Assembly: GCF_000717025.1 (NCBI RefSeq)
Contig: NZ_JNXG01000027.1
Span: 1-59,560, forward strand
From: Streptomyces atroolivaceus
GTDB taxonomy: Bacteria; Actinomycetota; Actinomycetes; Streptomycetales; Streptomycetaceae
DNA: 59,560 nucleotides
Reading direction: 5' to 3'
The position numbers were made by a program, and so were the translations under genes. Under the pieces are notes generated by a model. It did no database searches, was not told the DNA's origin, and saw only the letters and a list, made by a program, of their open reading frames with translations. Below are positions 8,453-17,731 of the stretch, one piece after another. Each line of letters begins with the position of its first letter. Position 1 is the first letter of the stretch.

Positions 8453-9607
8453 ATGCGGATCTTGCACACCTCAGACTGGCACCTCGGCCGTCAACTGCAT
8501 CGCGTCCCCCTCCTCGCGGAGCAGCGCGCCTTCCTCGAACATCTCCTGGACACGGTGCGCCGGGAGCGCGTCGAGGCGGTGGCCGTGGCCGGCGACGTGT
8601 TCGACCGCGCCATCCCGCCTCTGGACGCGATCGACCTGTTCAACTGGGTCCTGGGAGAACTGGCCGACCTGCAGGTTCCCCTGGTCATGATCAGCGGCAA
8701 CCATGACTCACCCCGTCGGCTGGGCGTCAACTCGCGGCTGATCGAGCGCGCGGGAATCCACCTGCGCACCAGCGTGGAGGACTGCGGCCGCCCCGCCGTA
8801 CTGCACGATGAACACGGACCGGTCGCCTTCTACGGACTGCCCTACCTCGAGCCCGGCCTCGTCCACACGCATCTCGGGGTTGAGAAGCCCAGCCATCACG
8901 CCGTGCTCAGCGCGGCGATGGATAAGGTCCGCACCGACCTTGCCGCCCGACCGGCCAACACCCGCTCCGTCGTCCTGGCCCACGCCTTCGTGACCGGAGC
9001 CGACACCAGCGACAGCGAGCGTGACATCACCGCCGGTGGCGTCCCCTCGGTCAGCGCCTCCGTGTTCGCCGGAGTCGACTACGTGGCACTGGGACACCTG
9101 CATCGATGCCAGCAGATCAGCGAACGCATCCGCTACAGCGGATCCCCGCTGGCCTACTCCTTCTCCGAGGCCGATTACCCCAAAGCCACCTGGCTGATCG
9201 ACCTGGACGCCAACTCCGCCCTGACGGCCCGCAAGATCCTGTGCCCCGTGCCCCGCCGCCTGCGCCAGCTAGCCGGCACGCTGAACGACCTGCTCACCCA
9301 GCCCGAGCACGCGGACTACGAGGACTGCTGGCTGCACATCACGCTCACCGACACCGACCGGCCCCACATGGCCATGGAACGTCTGCGAGCGCGTTTCCCT
9401 CACGCTTTGAAGCTGAGCTTCTCCCACCAGCGCGACACCGACACCCAGTCCTACCGCTCCCGCGTCAAAGGCCGTAGCGACCACGAGATCACGCTCGGGT
9501 TCCTCGACCACGTCACCGGCGTCCCCGCCGCCGTCCCGGAGCAGAACCTGCTGCAAGAAGGACTCGAAAGCGTCCGTACCGCAGCCGCCCAGCGAGAGGC
9601 CAGCTGA
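8453..9607 (+). CDS. sbcD: Exonuclease subunit SbcD (Mre11-type)
   Basis: This encodes 384 residues with the calcineurin-like phosphoesterase motifs of SbcD/Mre11: MRILHTSDWHLGR, then AVAGDVFDRAIPP, MISGNHDSPRRL, LAHAFVTG and ALGHLHRCQ. These supply the metal-binding Asp, His and Asn residues that are all visible. With SbcC it forms the Mre11-Rad50-like complex that opens DNA hairpins, trims double-strand breaks and degrades palindromic or phage DNA. Its TGA overlaps the ATG of sbcC by one base (TGATG), so the two are translationally coupled. The length is normal for the family. Most Streptomyces carry sbcCD in the chromosome core; a copy beside an OLD nuclease in an accessory arm suggests mobile DNA-end-processing or defence work. 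Confidence 0.95.
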   Translation: MRILHTSDWHLGRQLHRVPLLAEQRAFLEHLLDTVRRERVEAVAVAGDVFDRAIPPLDAIDLFNWVLGELADLQVPLVMISGNHDSPRRLGVNSRLIERAGIHLRTSVEDCGRPAVLHDEHGPVAFYGLPYLEPGLVHTHLGVEKPSHHAVLSAAMDKVRTDLAARPANTRSVVLAHAFVTGADTSDSERDITAGGVPSVSASVFAGVDYVALGHLHRCQQISERIRYSGSPLAYSFSEADYPKATWLIDLDANSALTARKILCPVPRRLRQLAGTLNDLLTQPEHADYEDCWLHITLTDTDRPHMAMERLRARFPHALKLSFSHQRDTDTQSYRSRVKGRSDHEITLGFLDHVTGVPAAVPEQNLLQEGLESVRTAAAQREAS

Positions 9608-12600
9608 TGTACCTCCACCACCTGACCGTTCAGGCATTCGGACCCTTCGCCCGCACAGAATCCGTCGACTTCGACACCCTGACCAGCAACGGCCTGTTCC
9701 TCCTGCGCGGAGACACCGGCGCGGGCAAGACCAGCATCCTGGACGCCGTCTGCTTCGCCCTCTACGGCACCGTGCCCGGCATCCGCCCCACCCACCGCCT
9801 GCGCAGCGACCACGCTCCCACCGGCACGCGCACCCACGTCATCCTGGAGTTCACCGCCGCAGGCCGCCGCCTCAAGATCACACGAAAGCCCAAGCAGACC
9901 TACCCCAGCAAACGCGCCAAGACCGGCACCGCCACCGCCGAAGCCACCGTCGAGCTGCACCAGTGGACCGACACCGACGGCGGCCAGGGGTGGGAGCCGG
10001 TCAGCGCCAACCACCAGGACACCGCCAGAGAGATCGAAGCAGCGTTGGGGCTGTCCAAAGAACAGTTCTGCCAGGTCGTCCTCCTGCCACAAGGCGACTT
10101 CGCCACCTTCCTGCGGTCTGACGCCAAGGACCGCACGGTGCTGCTGCGCCGCCTCTTCGACACCGGACGCTTCCAGGAACTCCAAGCGTGGCTCACCGAC
10201 CGGAGCAAAGCCACCAAGAAGGACCTCGACGACGTCACGGCCACCCTGCAGCACCTCAGCGAACGCATCCACCAGGAAGCCGGCCCCCTCCTCCACCAGG
10301 ACGCCACCAGCGCCGGCGAGGCCGCCCTATCCGACACCCAGGACCCTGCCTACGTCCTGCCCCGGGCCCGGCACCTGCACGCCCTCGCCGTCAACGCCCA
10401 CACCGAGGCGGTGGCCGACGAGGAACGCAGCGACACCGAACACCAGCACGCCAAGACCGAACACCAGCACACGCACGAACTCGCAGTCCGGCAGACCCAG
10501 CACGCTCAAGCCCAGGCGCGCCGTACAGCACTCGACGACAAGGCCGCCCACCACCCACACCTGCGCAACGAACTCGACAACGGCCGACGCGCCGAACGGC
10601 TGCGCCCCCTCCTGGACGCCGTGAAGCACACCTCACGTGCCCTGGAAACGGCCACGACAGCCGAAGACCAGGCCCGCACCCAGCTGCCCGAAGAAGATCG
10701 TCGCACCGGCATTCCCCAGCTGCAGGCCACCCTGGAACAGCACCACGCCGAGAGGGGACGCGTCGAAGGGCTGCTGCCCGACGAGCAGCGCCACGCACAG
10801 CTCGGTGCCCAGATCACCGAGCTCAGCACCGAGGCAGAGCAGGCGCAAGCCGACCTCGAGGAAGCCGGGCAATGGCTGGCCGCATGGCCTGACCTGGAGG
10901 CCGAACACACCAGCCTCCTGAGCGACATGACCAAAGCCGCCGACCAGGTACCGCAACACGAGCAAGAGATCCAGACACTCAACGCCCACCTCAAAGCCGC
11001 ACGCCTCCGCGACACCCTCACCACCGAACTCGCTTCGGCCGCACAAGCGGAAACCGATCGTGCCGCTGAAACCCTCGAAGCTAAAAAGCGGTGGCTCGAC
11101 CTGCGTGAACGCCGCCTGGATGGCATGGCCGGGGAGCTGGCCGCTGAACTCGTCGACGGTGCGCCGTGCTCGGTCTGCGGCTCGCCCGACCACCCGAACC
11201 GGGCCCGACTCCTTCCCGACCAGCCCACACGTCAGGACGAGGAGAAGGCCCGCGCCCTTTACGAGCAGGCCGACATGCTGCACACGCAGGCCAGCGGTCG
11301 CCGCAACGAGCTCGCCACCCAGCATGCCGAAGCAGCCGGAGCAGCGGGCCCCACTCCCAGCGACGAGCTCAAGGCCCAGCTCAAATCGGCCAAGGCGGCC
11401 CACCGGGCCGCATGCGACGCCGCCGGCGCACTGCCCGCAGCCCAGGAGACCCTGACCCACCTCCGCACAGAGCACGACACCCGCACCCAGCAGCGCCAAA
11501 AAGCCCAGGACCGCGTGACCGAATGCCTGGCACGCAACAAAACCCTGGCCCAGCAGCAGAGCGCTCTAGCTGACACCCTTGCCGCAGCACGCGGCACCGC
11601 CACCACCCTCGGCGAGCGCATCACCGAACTCACCCACACCGCCAAAAACCTGTCCGGCGCGATCGACGCCGCCCAAAAGGCAGCCGACGCAACCTCCCGC
11701 CACCACGACGCTACGACCACCGCCACCACCTCCGCCCACGACGCGGGGTTCCTGACTCTCGAGGAGGCAACCGCCGCCCTCAAGGACCCGCAGCTCCTGG
11801 ACCAGTGGAGCCAGGAACTCGACCAGTGGGGCAAGGACGACGCCGTCGTCACCGACCTCCTGAAAACCCCGAACCTGCAGGAAGCCGGCCTCCAGCCCCC
11901 CGCCGACCTCCCAGCCGCCGCCAAAGCCCTGCTCGAGGCCGAAGATCGCATGAAGAAGACCGCGGCCACCCGCCAGCAGGCCGGCCACCGGGTCACCGCA
12001 CTGACCGATTTGATCTCCACCCTCACAGCCCACCTCAACGACCTGCAACCCCTGCAAGCCCGCCACGCCCTAGTTGATCGCCTGGCCAGCATCGCCTCCG
12101 CCACCACCACCGCCAACACCCTCAGCATGGAACTCGAGGCCTACGTCCTGGCCGCCCGACTCGAAGAGATCGCCGAGGCAGCCAACATCCGGCTCCAGGC
12201 CATGACCTCGGAGCGCTACCTCCTCCGGCACACCGCCGACAAGGACGCAGGCCGACGCGGACGCCTCAAGTCCGGCCTGGGACTGAGAATCCTCGACACC
12301 TGGACCGGCACCGAACGCGAAACCTCCACCCTCTCCGGCGGCGAAACCTTCACCGCCTCCCTCGCCCTCGCCCTCGGCCTGGCCGACGTCGTCACCCAGG
12401 AAGCCAGCGGCCGCCCCCTGGGAACCCTCTTCATCGACGAAGGCTTCGGCACCCTCGACGAACAGAACCTGCAAGAAGTCATGGACGTCTTGGACCAACT
12501 ACGCGCCGGGAACCGCGCGGTGGGCATCGTCAGCCACGTCGCCGAACTCAGCCGCCGAATCCCCAGCCAGCTCAACGTCCTGAAAAACCGCAACGGCTCC

Positions 12601-12633
12601 ACCCTCCGCCCGCTCATCAGCACCGATCTGTAA
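9607..12633 (+). CDS. sbcC: Exonuclease subunit SbcC (Rad50-type ATPase)
   Basis: This encodes 1008 residues in the usual SbcC layout. An N-terminal ATPase half has Walker A (RGDTGAGKTS, residues about 34-43) and the Q-loop text VVLLPQGDFATFL. Two long coiled-coil arms rich in Ala, Glu, Gln and Arg follow, with a central zinc hook CSVCGSPDHP near residue 521. The C-terminal half carries signature TLSGGETFTAS (about 907), Walker B LFIDEGFGTLD (about 942) and a final GIVSHVAEL. ATP binding opens and closes the SbcC dimer around DNA so that SbcD can cut. The start overlaps the sbcD stop. The gene is followed after 92 bp by a helicase on the same strand that may belong to the same transcript. Confidence 0.95.
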   Translation: MYLHHLTVQAFGPFARTESVDFDTLTSNGLFLLRGDTGAGKTSILDAVCFALYGTVPGIRPTHRLRSDHAPTGTRTHVILEFTAAGRRLKITRKPKQTYPSKRAKTGTATAEATVELHQWTDTDGGQGWEPVSANHQDTAREIEAALGLSKEQFCQVVLLPQGDFATFLRSDAKDRTVLLRRLFDTGRFQELQAWLTDRSKATKKDLDDVTATLQHLSERIHQEAGPLLHQDATSAGEAALSDTQDPAYVLPRARHLHALAVNAHTEAVADEERSDTEHQHAKTEHQHTHELAVRQTQHAQAQARRTALDDKAAHHPHLRNELDNGRRAERLRPLLDAVKHTSRALETATTAEDQARTQLPEEDRRTGIPQLQATLEQHHAERGRVEGLLPDEQRHAQLGAQITELSTEAEQAQADLEEAGQWLAAWPDLEAEHTSLLSDMTKAADQVPQHEQEIQTLNAHLKAARLRDTLTTELASAAQAETDRAAETLEAKKRWLDLRERRLDGMAGELAAELVDGAPCSVCGSPDHPNRARLLPDQPTRQDEEKARALYEQADMLHTQASGRRNELATQHAEAAGAAGPTPSDELKAQLKSAKAAHRAACDAAGALPAAQETLTHLRTEHDTRTQQRQKAQDRVTECLARNKTLAQQQSALADTLAAARGTATTLGERITELTHTAKNLSGAIDAAQKAADATSRHHDATTTATTSAHDAGFLTLEEATAALKDPQLLDQWSQELDQWGKDDAVVTDLLKTPNLQEAGLQPPADLPAAAKALLEAEDRMKKTAATRQQAGHRVTALTDLISTLTAHLNDLQPLQARHALVDRLASIASATTTANTLSMELEAYVLAARLEEIAEAANIRLQAMTSERYLLRHTADKDAGRRGRLKSGLGLRILDTWTGTERETSTLSGGETFTASLALALGLADVVTQEASGRPLGTLFIDEGFGTLDEQNLQEVMDVLDQLRAGNRAVGIVSHVAELSRRIPSQLNVLKNRNGSTLRPLISTDL

Positions 12634-12725
12634 CGTCAGACCCACCGCACAGAAAACCCACCCGCACCCCGCCGCACCCGCGGCACGCAAGAAGACCATC
12701 CCGAACCAGAACCGGCCAGGAGAGC

Positions 12726-14993
12726 ATGCAGAGCGCCGCGATCGAACTCCGCCCCCACCAGAAAGAAGCCGTCACCGCCGCGGTCAAAACGCTGCGCACC
12801 CACCCGCGCGCAAGCGTGATCGCCGCATGCGGCACCGGAAAAACATTGATCGCCGCCCGCACCACCGCCCGCGTGGCTCCCCGCGGGCGGGTCCTTGTCC
12901 TCGTCCCGACACTGGACCTGCTCTCCCAGACGGTGCGCTCCTGGCACACGGCCGGCCACAAAGGCCCGGCGGTAGCCGTCTGCTCCGCCCGCCAAGCCAT
13001 GGAACACCCCTCCGCCGGCAACCTCCCCATGACGACGAAGCCCGCCGAGCTGTCCGAACTCGCACCGCCCACCGGCCCGGTGACCGTCTACGCCACCTAC
13101 GCCTCCCTGCCCGCGGTCATCGCCGCCCACCGCGACCACCACATGCCGCCCTGGGACCTCGTCGTCGTCGACGAAGCCCACCGCACCGCCGGCCGCCTCG
13201 GGAAAGCCTGGGCCGGGATCCACCACGACGACCAGGTCCCCGCCGCCCGCCGCCTCTACCTCACCGCGACCCCCCGCATCTGGGACCCCGACACCGACCA
13301 CAGCGACACCCCCGTCGCCTCCATGGACGACGAAGCCCTCTTCGGTCCCGTCGCCTGGCGCCTGACCCTCTCCGACGCCATCGACCTCGGCCTCCTCGCC
13401 GACTACCAGATCCTCGTCCCCGTCATCCGGAACACCGACCTGCGCGACTGGCTCGCCACCAGCCCCGGCGCAGGCGCCGACGGCCTACGCCTCGCCGGAC
13501 ACCAAGTCGCCGTCCTCAGAGCCATCCACGACCACCAGCTACGCCGCGTCCTGACCTTCCACCACCGCGTCCAGGACGCCCGCGCCTTCGCTACCACCCT
13601 CCCCGACACCGCAGCCGCCCTCCCCACCAACCTGCAGCCCCAGGGCCTGTGGTCACAGTGGATCAGCGGCACCCACCCGCCCCGCACCCGCCGCCGCATC
13701 CTCCTCGACTTCGCCACCCACACCCACCCCGAACAACCCGCCGTCCTGTCCAACGCCCGCGTCCTGGGCGAAGGCATCGACGTCCCCGCCATCGACGCCG
13801 TCGTCTTCGCCGACCCCAAGAACAGCCCCGTCGACACCGTCCAAGCCGTCGGCCGCGCCCTACGACAAACCCCCGGCGCCGGCAAAAAAGCCACCCTCAT
13901 CGTCCCCGTCTACCTCACCCCCGACGAAGACCCCGACGACCTCCTCAGCGCCGACGCCTACACCCCCCTGTGGCGCACCGTCCAAGCCCTGCGCGCCCAC
14001 GACGAACGCCTCACCGCACGCCTCGCAGACCCCCGCACCCACCGCCCCACCCAAGGGTCCGAAGACCCTGGCGCCTGGCTCCACTTCGAACGCCCCACCC
14101 AGCAAGAAGAAGTCGCCCTCGCCCTCACCCTGCGCGTCCTCAACCCCAAAAGCGCCGAATGGCGCCGCGGCCTCACCGCAGCCCGCCGCTACCACCGCAC
14201 CCACCACCACCTCGACGCCCCCCAGACCCACGAAGACCCCGACGGCTACCCCCTGGGCCGCTGGCTCACCTGGCAACGCCACCTCCACACCACTGGCACC
14301 CTCGACCCCGCCCGCACCCACGCCCTCGAACGCCTCGGCATCATCTGGAACCCCCAACAGCACGCCTTCGACCGCGGCCTCGCCCACGCCACCGCCTACG
14401 CCGCCATGAACGGCCACCTCGCCGCCCCCGTCGACCACCACCAGGACGGCTACGCCCTCGGCCGCTGGCTCGCCACCCAACGCAAACGCGCCGACACCCT
14501 CACCCCCGCCAGAACACAGGCGCTCCGTGACCTCGACCCGTACTGGAACCCGCACTGGCCCCTGACCTGGCACCGCACCTACCACGCCGCCCGCAGACAC
14601 CACGAAGCCGGCCACCAACTGACCGACGTGCCCCGCAACTACACCACCGAAGACGGACACCGCCTGGGGGAGTGGCTCCACCACCAGCGCCTGCACCCCG
14701 AACGCCTGCACCCCACCCAGCAACAGCTCCTGGCCGGCCTCAGCCTGACCCAGAACACCGAACCGGCCCCTAAGAAACGCAAACCGCCCATCCGCAAGCC
14801 AGACCAGGGCCTGGCCGCCGCCCGCGCCTTCCACCAGCGGGAGGGCCACCTCGAGGTTCCTCAGCGCCACGTCGAACACCTCGACGGAGAACCCGTACGA
14901 CTCGGACAGTGGATCAGCAACACCCGCCGCCGCAAGGAACGCCTGCCCGCCGACCGGGTCCACGCACTCGACGCTCTCGACATGCGCTGGTAG
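12726..14993 (+). CDS. DEAD/DEAH-box helicase with C-terminal helicase-associated repeats
   Basis: This encodes 755 residues. The N-terminal half is a superfamily 2 helicase: LRPHQKEAV, Walker A ACGTGKT (about 34-40), DEAH box VVVDEAHRT (about 147), LTATPR, and motif VI QAVGRALRQTPG (about 372). The C-terminal 280 residues contain about four helicase-associated (HA) repeats, recognisable by the recurring Y-x-LGRWL...R and RLGQWISNTRR pattern; HA domains are thought to bind DNA. Such helicases are common in Streptomyces plasmids and chromosome ends. AGGAG lies a few bases before the ATG (gccaggagagcATG). The block is extremely GC-rich. Together with sbcDC it could remodel DNA ends; this is inferred from context. 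Confidence 0.9.
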   Translation: MQSAAIELRPHQKEAVTAAVKTLRTHPRASVIAACGTGKTLIAARTTARVAPRGRVLVLVPTLDLLSQTVRSWHTAGHKGPAVAVCSARQAMEHPSAGNLPMTTKPAELSELAPPTGPVTVYATYASLPAVIAAHRDHHMPPWDLVVVDEAHRTAGRLGKAWAGIHHDDQVPAARRLYLTATPRIWDPDTDHSDTPVASMDDEALFGPVAWRLTLSDAIDLGLLADYQILVPVIRNTDLRDWLATSPGAGADGLRLAGHQVAVLRAIHDHQLRRVLTFHHRVQDARAFATTLPDTAAALPTNLQPQGLWSQWISGTHPPRTRRRILLDFATHTHPEQPAVLSNARVLGEGIDVPAIDAVVFADPKNSPVDTVQAVGRALRQTPGAGKKATLIVPVYLTPDEDPDDLLSADAYTPLWRTVQALRAHDERLTARLADPRTHRPTQGSEDPGAWLHFERPTQQEEVALALTLRVLNPKSAEWRRGLTAARRYHRTHHHLDAPQTHEDPDGYPLGRWLTWQRHLHTTGTLDPARTHALERLGIIWNPQQHAFDRGLAHATAYAAMNGHLAAPVDHHQDGYALGRWLATQRKRADTLTPARTQALRDLDPYWNPHWPLTWHRTYHAARRHHEAGHQLTDVPRNYTTEDGHRLGEWLHHQRLHPERLHPTQQQLLAGLSLTQNTEPAPKKRKPPIRKPDQGLAAARAFHQREGHLEVPQRHVEHLDGEPVRLGQWISNTRRRKERLPADRVHALDALDMRW

Positions 14994-15253
14994 ACGCACC
15001 TTGCCGGCGGAGCGGGATGCCGTTCAGATCCGTCGGCCGGCTCTCGCCGCAACCGTTGAACGTTCCGTGATGTGTGCACGGCAGTCCCAGGTGACAGCCG
15101 AGGCGGGATCTTTGAGGTCCGCCAGACCCTAGCGCGAAGCACGCAAGCCAGGCAATCGAAGGCACCGCTGCGCTCCCACGTCTGGGATTGAAAGGTGACA
15201 CGACGCCGCATTCATGGATTTATGTCATGGGGCGCCTTGCTGCAGGCTTCTAA
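14994..15253. other. Intergenic stretch before the terminator, nothing recognised
   Basis: No gene is supported between the helicase and the terminator hairpin. A minus-strand frame overlapping the helicase end (MRRRVTFQSQTWERSGAFDC) has no domain and looks like a shadow or scrap. Confidence 0.3.
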
Positions 15254-15285
15254 CTGGGTGGGCGCCCCTCGGGGCGCCCACCCAG
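15254..15285. terminator. Strong bidirectional terminator hairpin
   Basis: A perfect 15-bp inverted repeat (15254-15268 and 15271-15285, arms ctgggtgggcgcccc) with a two-base spacer lies between the convergent helicase and Nudix genes. It is followed by a short T-containing tract on the plus strand. Position and symmetry suit a shared terminator. Confidence 0.8.
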
Positions 15286-15361
15286 ATTTCATCCATGCTT
15301 CGAGGATTCGCCGGTCTTCCTGCTGAACCTCCCGCAGGCGCCGACCTCAACTGCCGGGATG

Positions 15362-15904
15362 TCAGCCGATGGCGTCGACGACATGCTTCCTGAGTTGGGG
15401 GTCAGTGAACTCACCAGCGTTGCGCCAGGCGGCGTCGGAGACCTCTTCGGTCTGGAGGTCGCCGATGGTGGCTGTGGTGTGGAAGAGGAAGCGGAAGTCG
15501 AAGTGCTGGTGGGCGGGCTCGTTCTTGGCGGGGTTGGCGTCAATGGGGTGGATGTCGATGTGCAGGGGGGTCTCGCTGTGCGGTGTGACCACGTGGGCCG
15601 GGATGCCCGTCTCTTCGGTGAGTTCGCGGCCGGCGGCCTGGAGGAGGGTGTGGTCGCTGGGCTCGATGTGGCCTCCGGGCAGAAGCCATTTGCCGGTGGC
15701 GAGGTGGTGGATGTGCAGGACGCGCTGGTCGGCGCCGATAAGGATCGCGCCGGCGGTGACGTGGCCGGGGACGGTCTTGCGGCTGGTGAGGTCGTCGCCG
15801 TCGTCGATGAGGCCGAGGACGACGCCGAGCTCGGGCTTGGCCTCGGGGTGCTGGTCGAGGTAGGCGGTCAGGGTGGTGCGGATGTGGTCTGCCGTGATGG
15901 TCAT
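15362..15904 (-). CDS. Nudix hydrolase
   Basis: Starting at ATG 15904 gives 180 residues. The Nudix box is GHIEPSDHTLLQAAGRELTEETGI: the RE-x-x-EE-x-G core is intact, but Asp replaces the first conserved Glu. It is preceded by VLHIHHLATGKWLLPGG and followed by HQHFDFRFLF. Nudix enzymes hydrolyse nucleoside diphosphates linked to other groups; the substrate cannot be read from sequence. It closely resembles the first domain of the triple-Nudix protein at 19027-20514 (shared GHVTAGAIL/GHVTCSAVV, IDANPAKNEPAHQHFD/IDANSAKGEAAHQHFD), so the two are paralogues. Both genes have AGGTGATCAC immediately before the start codon. It sits a few bases downstream of a decayed gene on the same strand, so it was once the second gene of an operon. 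Confidence 0.9.
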   Translation of the reverse strand: MTITADHIRTTLTAYLDQHPEAKPELGVVLGLIDDGDDLTSRKTVPGHVTAGAILIGADQRVLHIHHLATGKWLLPGGHIEPSDHTLLQAAGRELTEETGIPAHVVTPHSETPLHIDIHPIDANPAKNEPAHQHFDFRFLFHTTATIGDLQTEEVSDAAWRNAGEFTDPQLRKHVVDAIG

Positions 15905-15909
15905 GGTGA

Positions 15910-16340
15910 TCACCTGTTGAAGTAGTTGAGCCAGGTCGCCGCGATGGCGGCGCGGTCGGCCGCGGGGACTTCGTGGATGCCCGGGCGCGAGGTCTCCGCG
16001 GGTGAGCATCCTGATCGCGGCGAGGATCTCGGCCTGGATCAGGAAGATGAACGGCCCAACGCTGGCGCCGTGGATGAAGTTGACGGCGTTGCCGCGGTTC
16101 GCCAGATAGAAGTAGTGGCCGGTGGTCTGGTAGCGGGTGACGTGGTCGCCGACGGTGGTGCGGGTGTAGACCTCCGGGAGGCCGTTCAGGTCCAGCTCGT
16201 CCTCACTGGAGGTGACGGTGGCGATGTAAGCGCCGTTGCGGAGGTGGGCGAAGTCCTCGCCCACCAGCACCGTCGAAGCCCAAGCGCTCGCCCAGCTGGA
16301 GCGTGGACTCATGGCCCTGGCCCGGGTCGGTCTTGTCGGA
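15910..16340 (-). pseudogene. Decayed gene upstream of the Nudix hydrolase
   Basis: Coherent protein text can be followed only by changing frame twice. It runs DKTDPGQGHESTLQLGERLG, a shift near 16270, LVGEDFAHLRNGAYIATVTS and NGLPEVYTRTTVGDHVTRYQ to ILAAIRMLTRGDL, then a shift near 15980 and GIHEVPAADRAAIAATWLNY ending in FNR and a TGA at 15910-15912. The last segment stops six bases before the Nudix start codon, the spacing of a coupled operon. I do not recognise the family. The two shifts mean that no intact product is made unless the sequence has errors. Confidence 0.6.
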
Positions 16341-16396
16341 AGCCGCCCCGCGCTCACGCACCGAAAACGCAGAACTCGTCTTTGTAGTTTGAGCTC

Positions 16397-16977
16397 ATGG
16401 TGAGAACAGAACCCAGCGCCCCCGACCGGCACTTGATCCAGGCCGTGGCAGCATCCGGGCTGAAACTGAGTCCCTACCAGCTGGAGCGGTGGCGGGCGGC
16501 CGGGCTGATTCCCCGGCCCGGACCGGACACCTTGCAGCGGAGTGGCAACACCCAGATCTACACATCCGAGACAGCCGCTCTCGTGGCAGGCCTCCTGACA
16601 TGCGCCCCGCTCTGCAGATCACACGACGACCTGGCGCTCCTGGCGTTCTTTAACGAGGTACCGGTGCCCTGCGCCCCTGTCCGCGCAGCCCTGCTCAAGA
16701 CCTACTTTACGCAGTACACGAAGGGTCGGGAGCAGCAGAGCGAGGAGCTGCAGCGAATTCCGGCGCAAGACCGCGACGCGGCCCCACCGGAGTACAACTG
16801 GGCCGAAGGTTGTGGTTCCGTCACCTATCGGCCAGCCGCTGAGCGGATCTGGAAGAGACCGAAGCGCCGCAGTGGCATGTACTCGAGTACCACGATCTGG
16901 AAGCCGCCCGGCTCTCCGAATATGCCCACAGACTCTCAAACTCCAGGGTACCGGCCAGTTACGGCCTCAAGGGATGA
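16397..16977 (+). pseudogene. MerR-like HTH protein with a frameshift near its 3' end
   Basis: From ATG 16397 the product begins HLIQAVAASGLKLSPYQLER and continues WRAAGLIPRP and QIYTSETAALVAGLL, which resembles a MerR-type winged helix-turn-helix. After about residue 150 the open frame becomes basic and unnatural. One base away, a protein-like tail appears (LEETEAPQWHVLEYHDLEAA, then RLSEYAHRLSNSRV), ending with a TGA at 16975-16977. One base seems to be missing near 16848. Without it the gene would encode about 194 residues. It may be a regulator of the neighbouring Nudix genes, but nothing beyond proximity says so. Confidence 0.6.
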
Positions 16978-17140
16978 CTCGTGAGAACGACCTGTAGCCG
17001 GGCCCGCGACTCTTCGCGCGTGGCAGGGCAGAATGCAGGTGGGGATCTTCTCAGATGGCGAGCAGATATCAACATCGGACTGTTCGCCGCGGATGAATGG
17101 CCCCACGGTGCGAGGAGTGACCGACAGAGGAGCGATCCGG

Positions 17141-17305
17141 ATGACCGGCCAGTCCCATAACCCGATCTGCCAGTGGTGCGGACAGCCTGCTCTGGGTGTC
17201 CCCACAGAGTGGGACGGCCGGCCACAGTGCGGTGACCCGTTCGCCTGTGCCAAGCGCATCAAGGTGGCAAAGCCTATGCCTTCAGTTGACAAAGAATCGA
17301 AGTGA
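17141..17305 (+). CDS. Very small CxxC protein
   Basis: An ATG at 17141, with AGAGGAG eight bases upstream, opens a 54-residue protein: MTGQSHNPICQWCGQPALG, then DGRPQCGDPFACAKRIKVAK. Four cysteines arranged as CQWC and CGDPFAC are typical of a small treble-clef or zinc-ribbon fold. Such mini-proteins are common in Streptomyces and usually unannotated. A longer in-frame reading from 17033 has no ribosome site and poor text. No partner is evident. Confidence 0.55.
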   Translation: MTGQSHNPICQWCGQPALGVPTEWDGRPQCGDPFACAKRIKVAKPMPSVDKESK

Positions 17306-17500
17306 CGAGTAGTTGCCCAACCCGATCCAGGCGGGATCTCCGACACACTGCCCTTGCCGAGGCGGTCTCAAAGGCGATGAACCCCTTCGAGTGAGACGGC
17401 GTGGGCGCCCCTGGAGCAGGACGGGTGAGACCACTTCGGACCTGCGGAGGGTCCGCGGGCCTTCCGGTGCTGGCCAACCACGAAGACGATCCAGGGCTGA

Positions 17501-17722
17501 TTACCGCTCGTCCCTACTCGAACGGCACCTTGGAGCCTGGCCTGCCGCGGATGTGCGCGGGCGAGTCAGGTCGAGCAGCACCGGGGACGGCCTGCCCCGC
17601 AGCGTGTCGGCGAGCAGGCGCGATGCCGCGTTCGGCAGGCCGGGGTGGTTGCGGGCGCAGTTCAATGCCGCGCCCTCGAACGGTGCCTCCTGCTCGGGGG
17701 GAAGGCTCGGAAGGGGGTCCAT
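17501..17722 (-). CDS. Small hypothetical protein, last gene of the Nudix/methyltransferase operon
   Basis: This encodes 73 residues (MDPLPSLPPEQEAPFEGAAL, then NCARNHPGLPNAASRLLADT). Third-position GC is about 85 percent, unlike the competing frame that starts at GTG 17735. It begins nine bases after the methyltransferase stop and is probably co-transcribed with it. There is no signal peptide, no precursor-peptide motif that I recognise, and only two cysteines. Because it ends an operon with a modifying enzyme and transporters, I considered a ribosomal-peptide precursor, but the text does not show a leader/core layout. Function unknown. Confidence 0.55.
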   Translation of the reverse strand: MDPLPSLPPEQEAPFEGAALNCARNHPGLPNAASRLLADTLRGRPSPVLLDLTRPRTSAAGQAPRCRSSRDER

Positions 17723-17731
17723 CGGGGTAGG

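Noticed and set aside
12827..14530. 567-residue Arg/Pro/His-rich frame over the helicase
   Set aside because: Shadow of the extremely GC-rich helicase gene, with unnatural composition.
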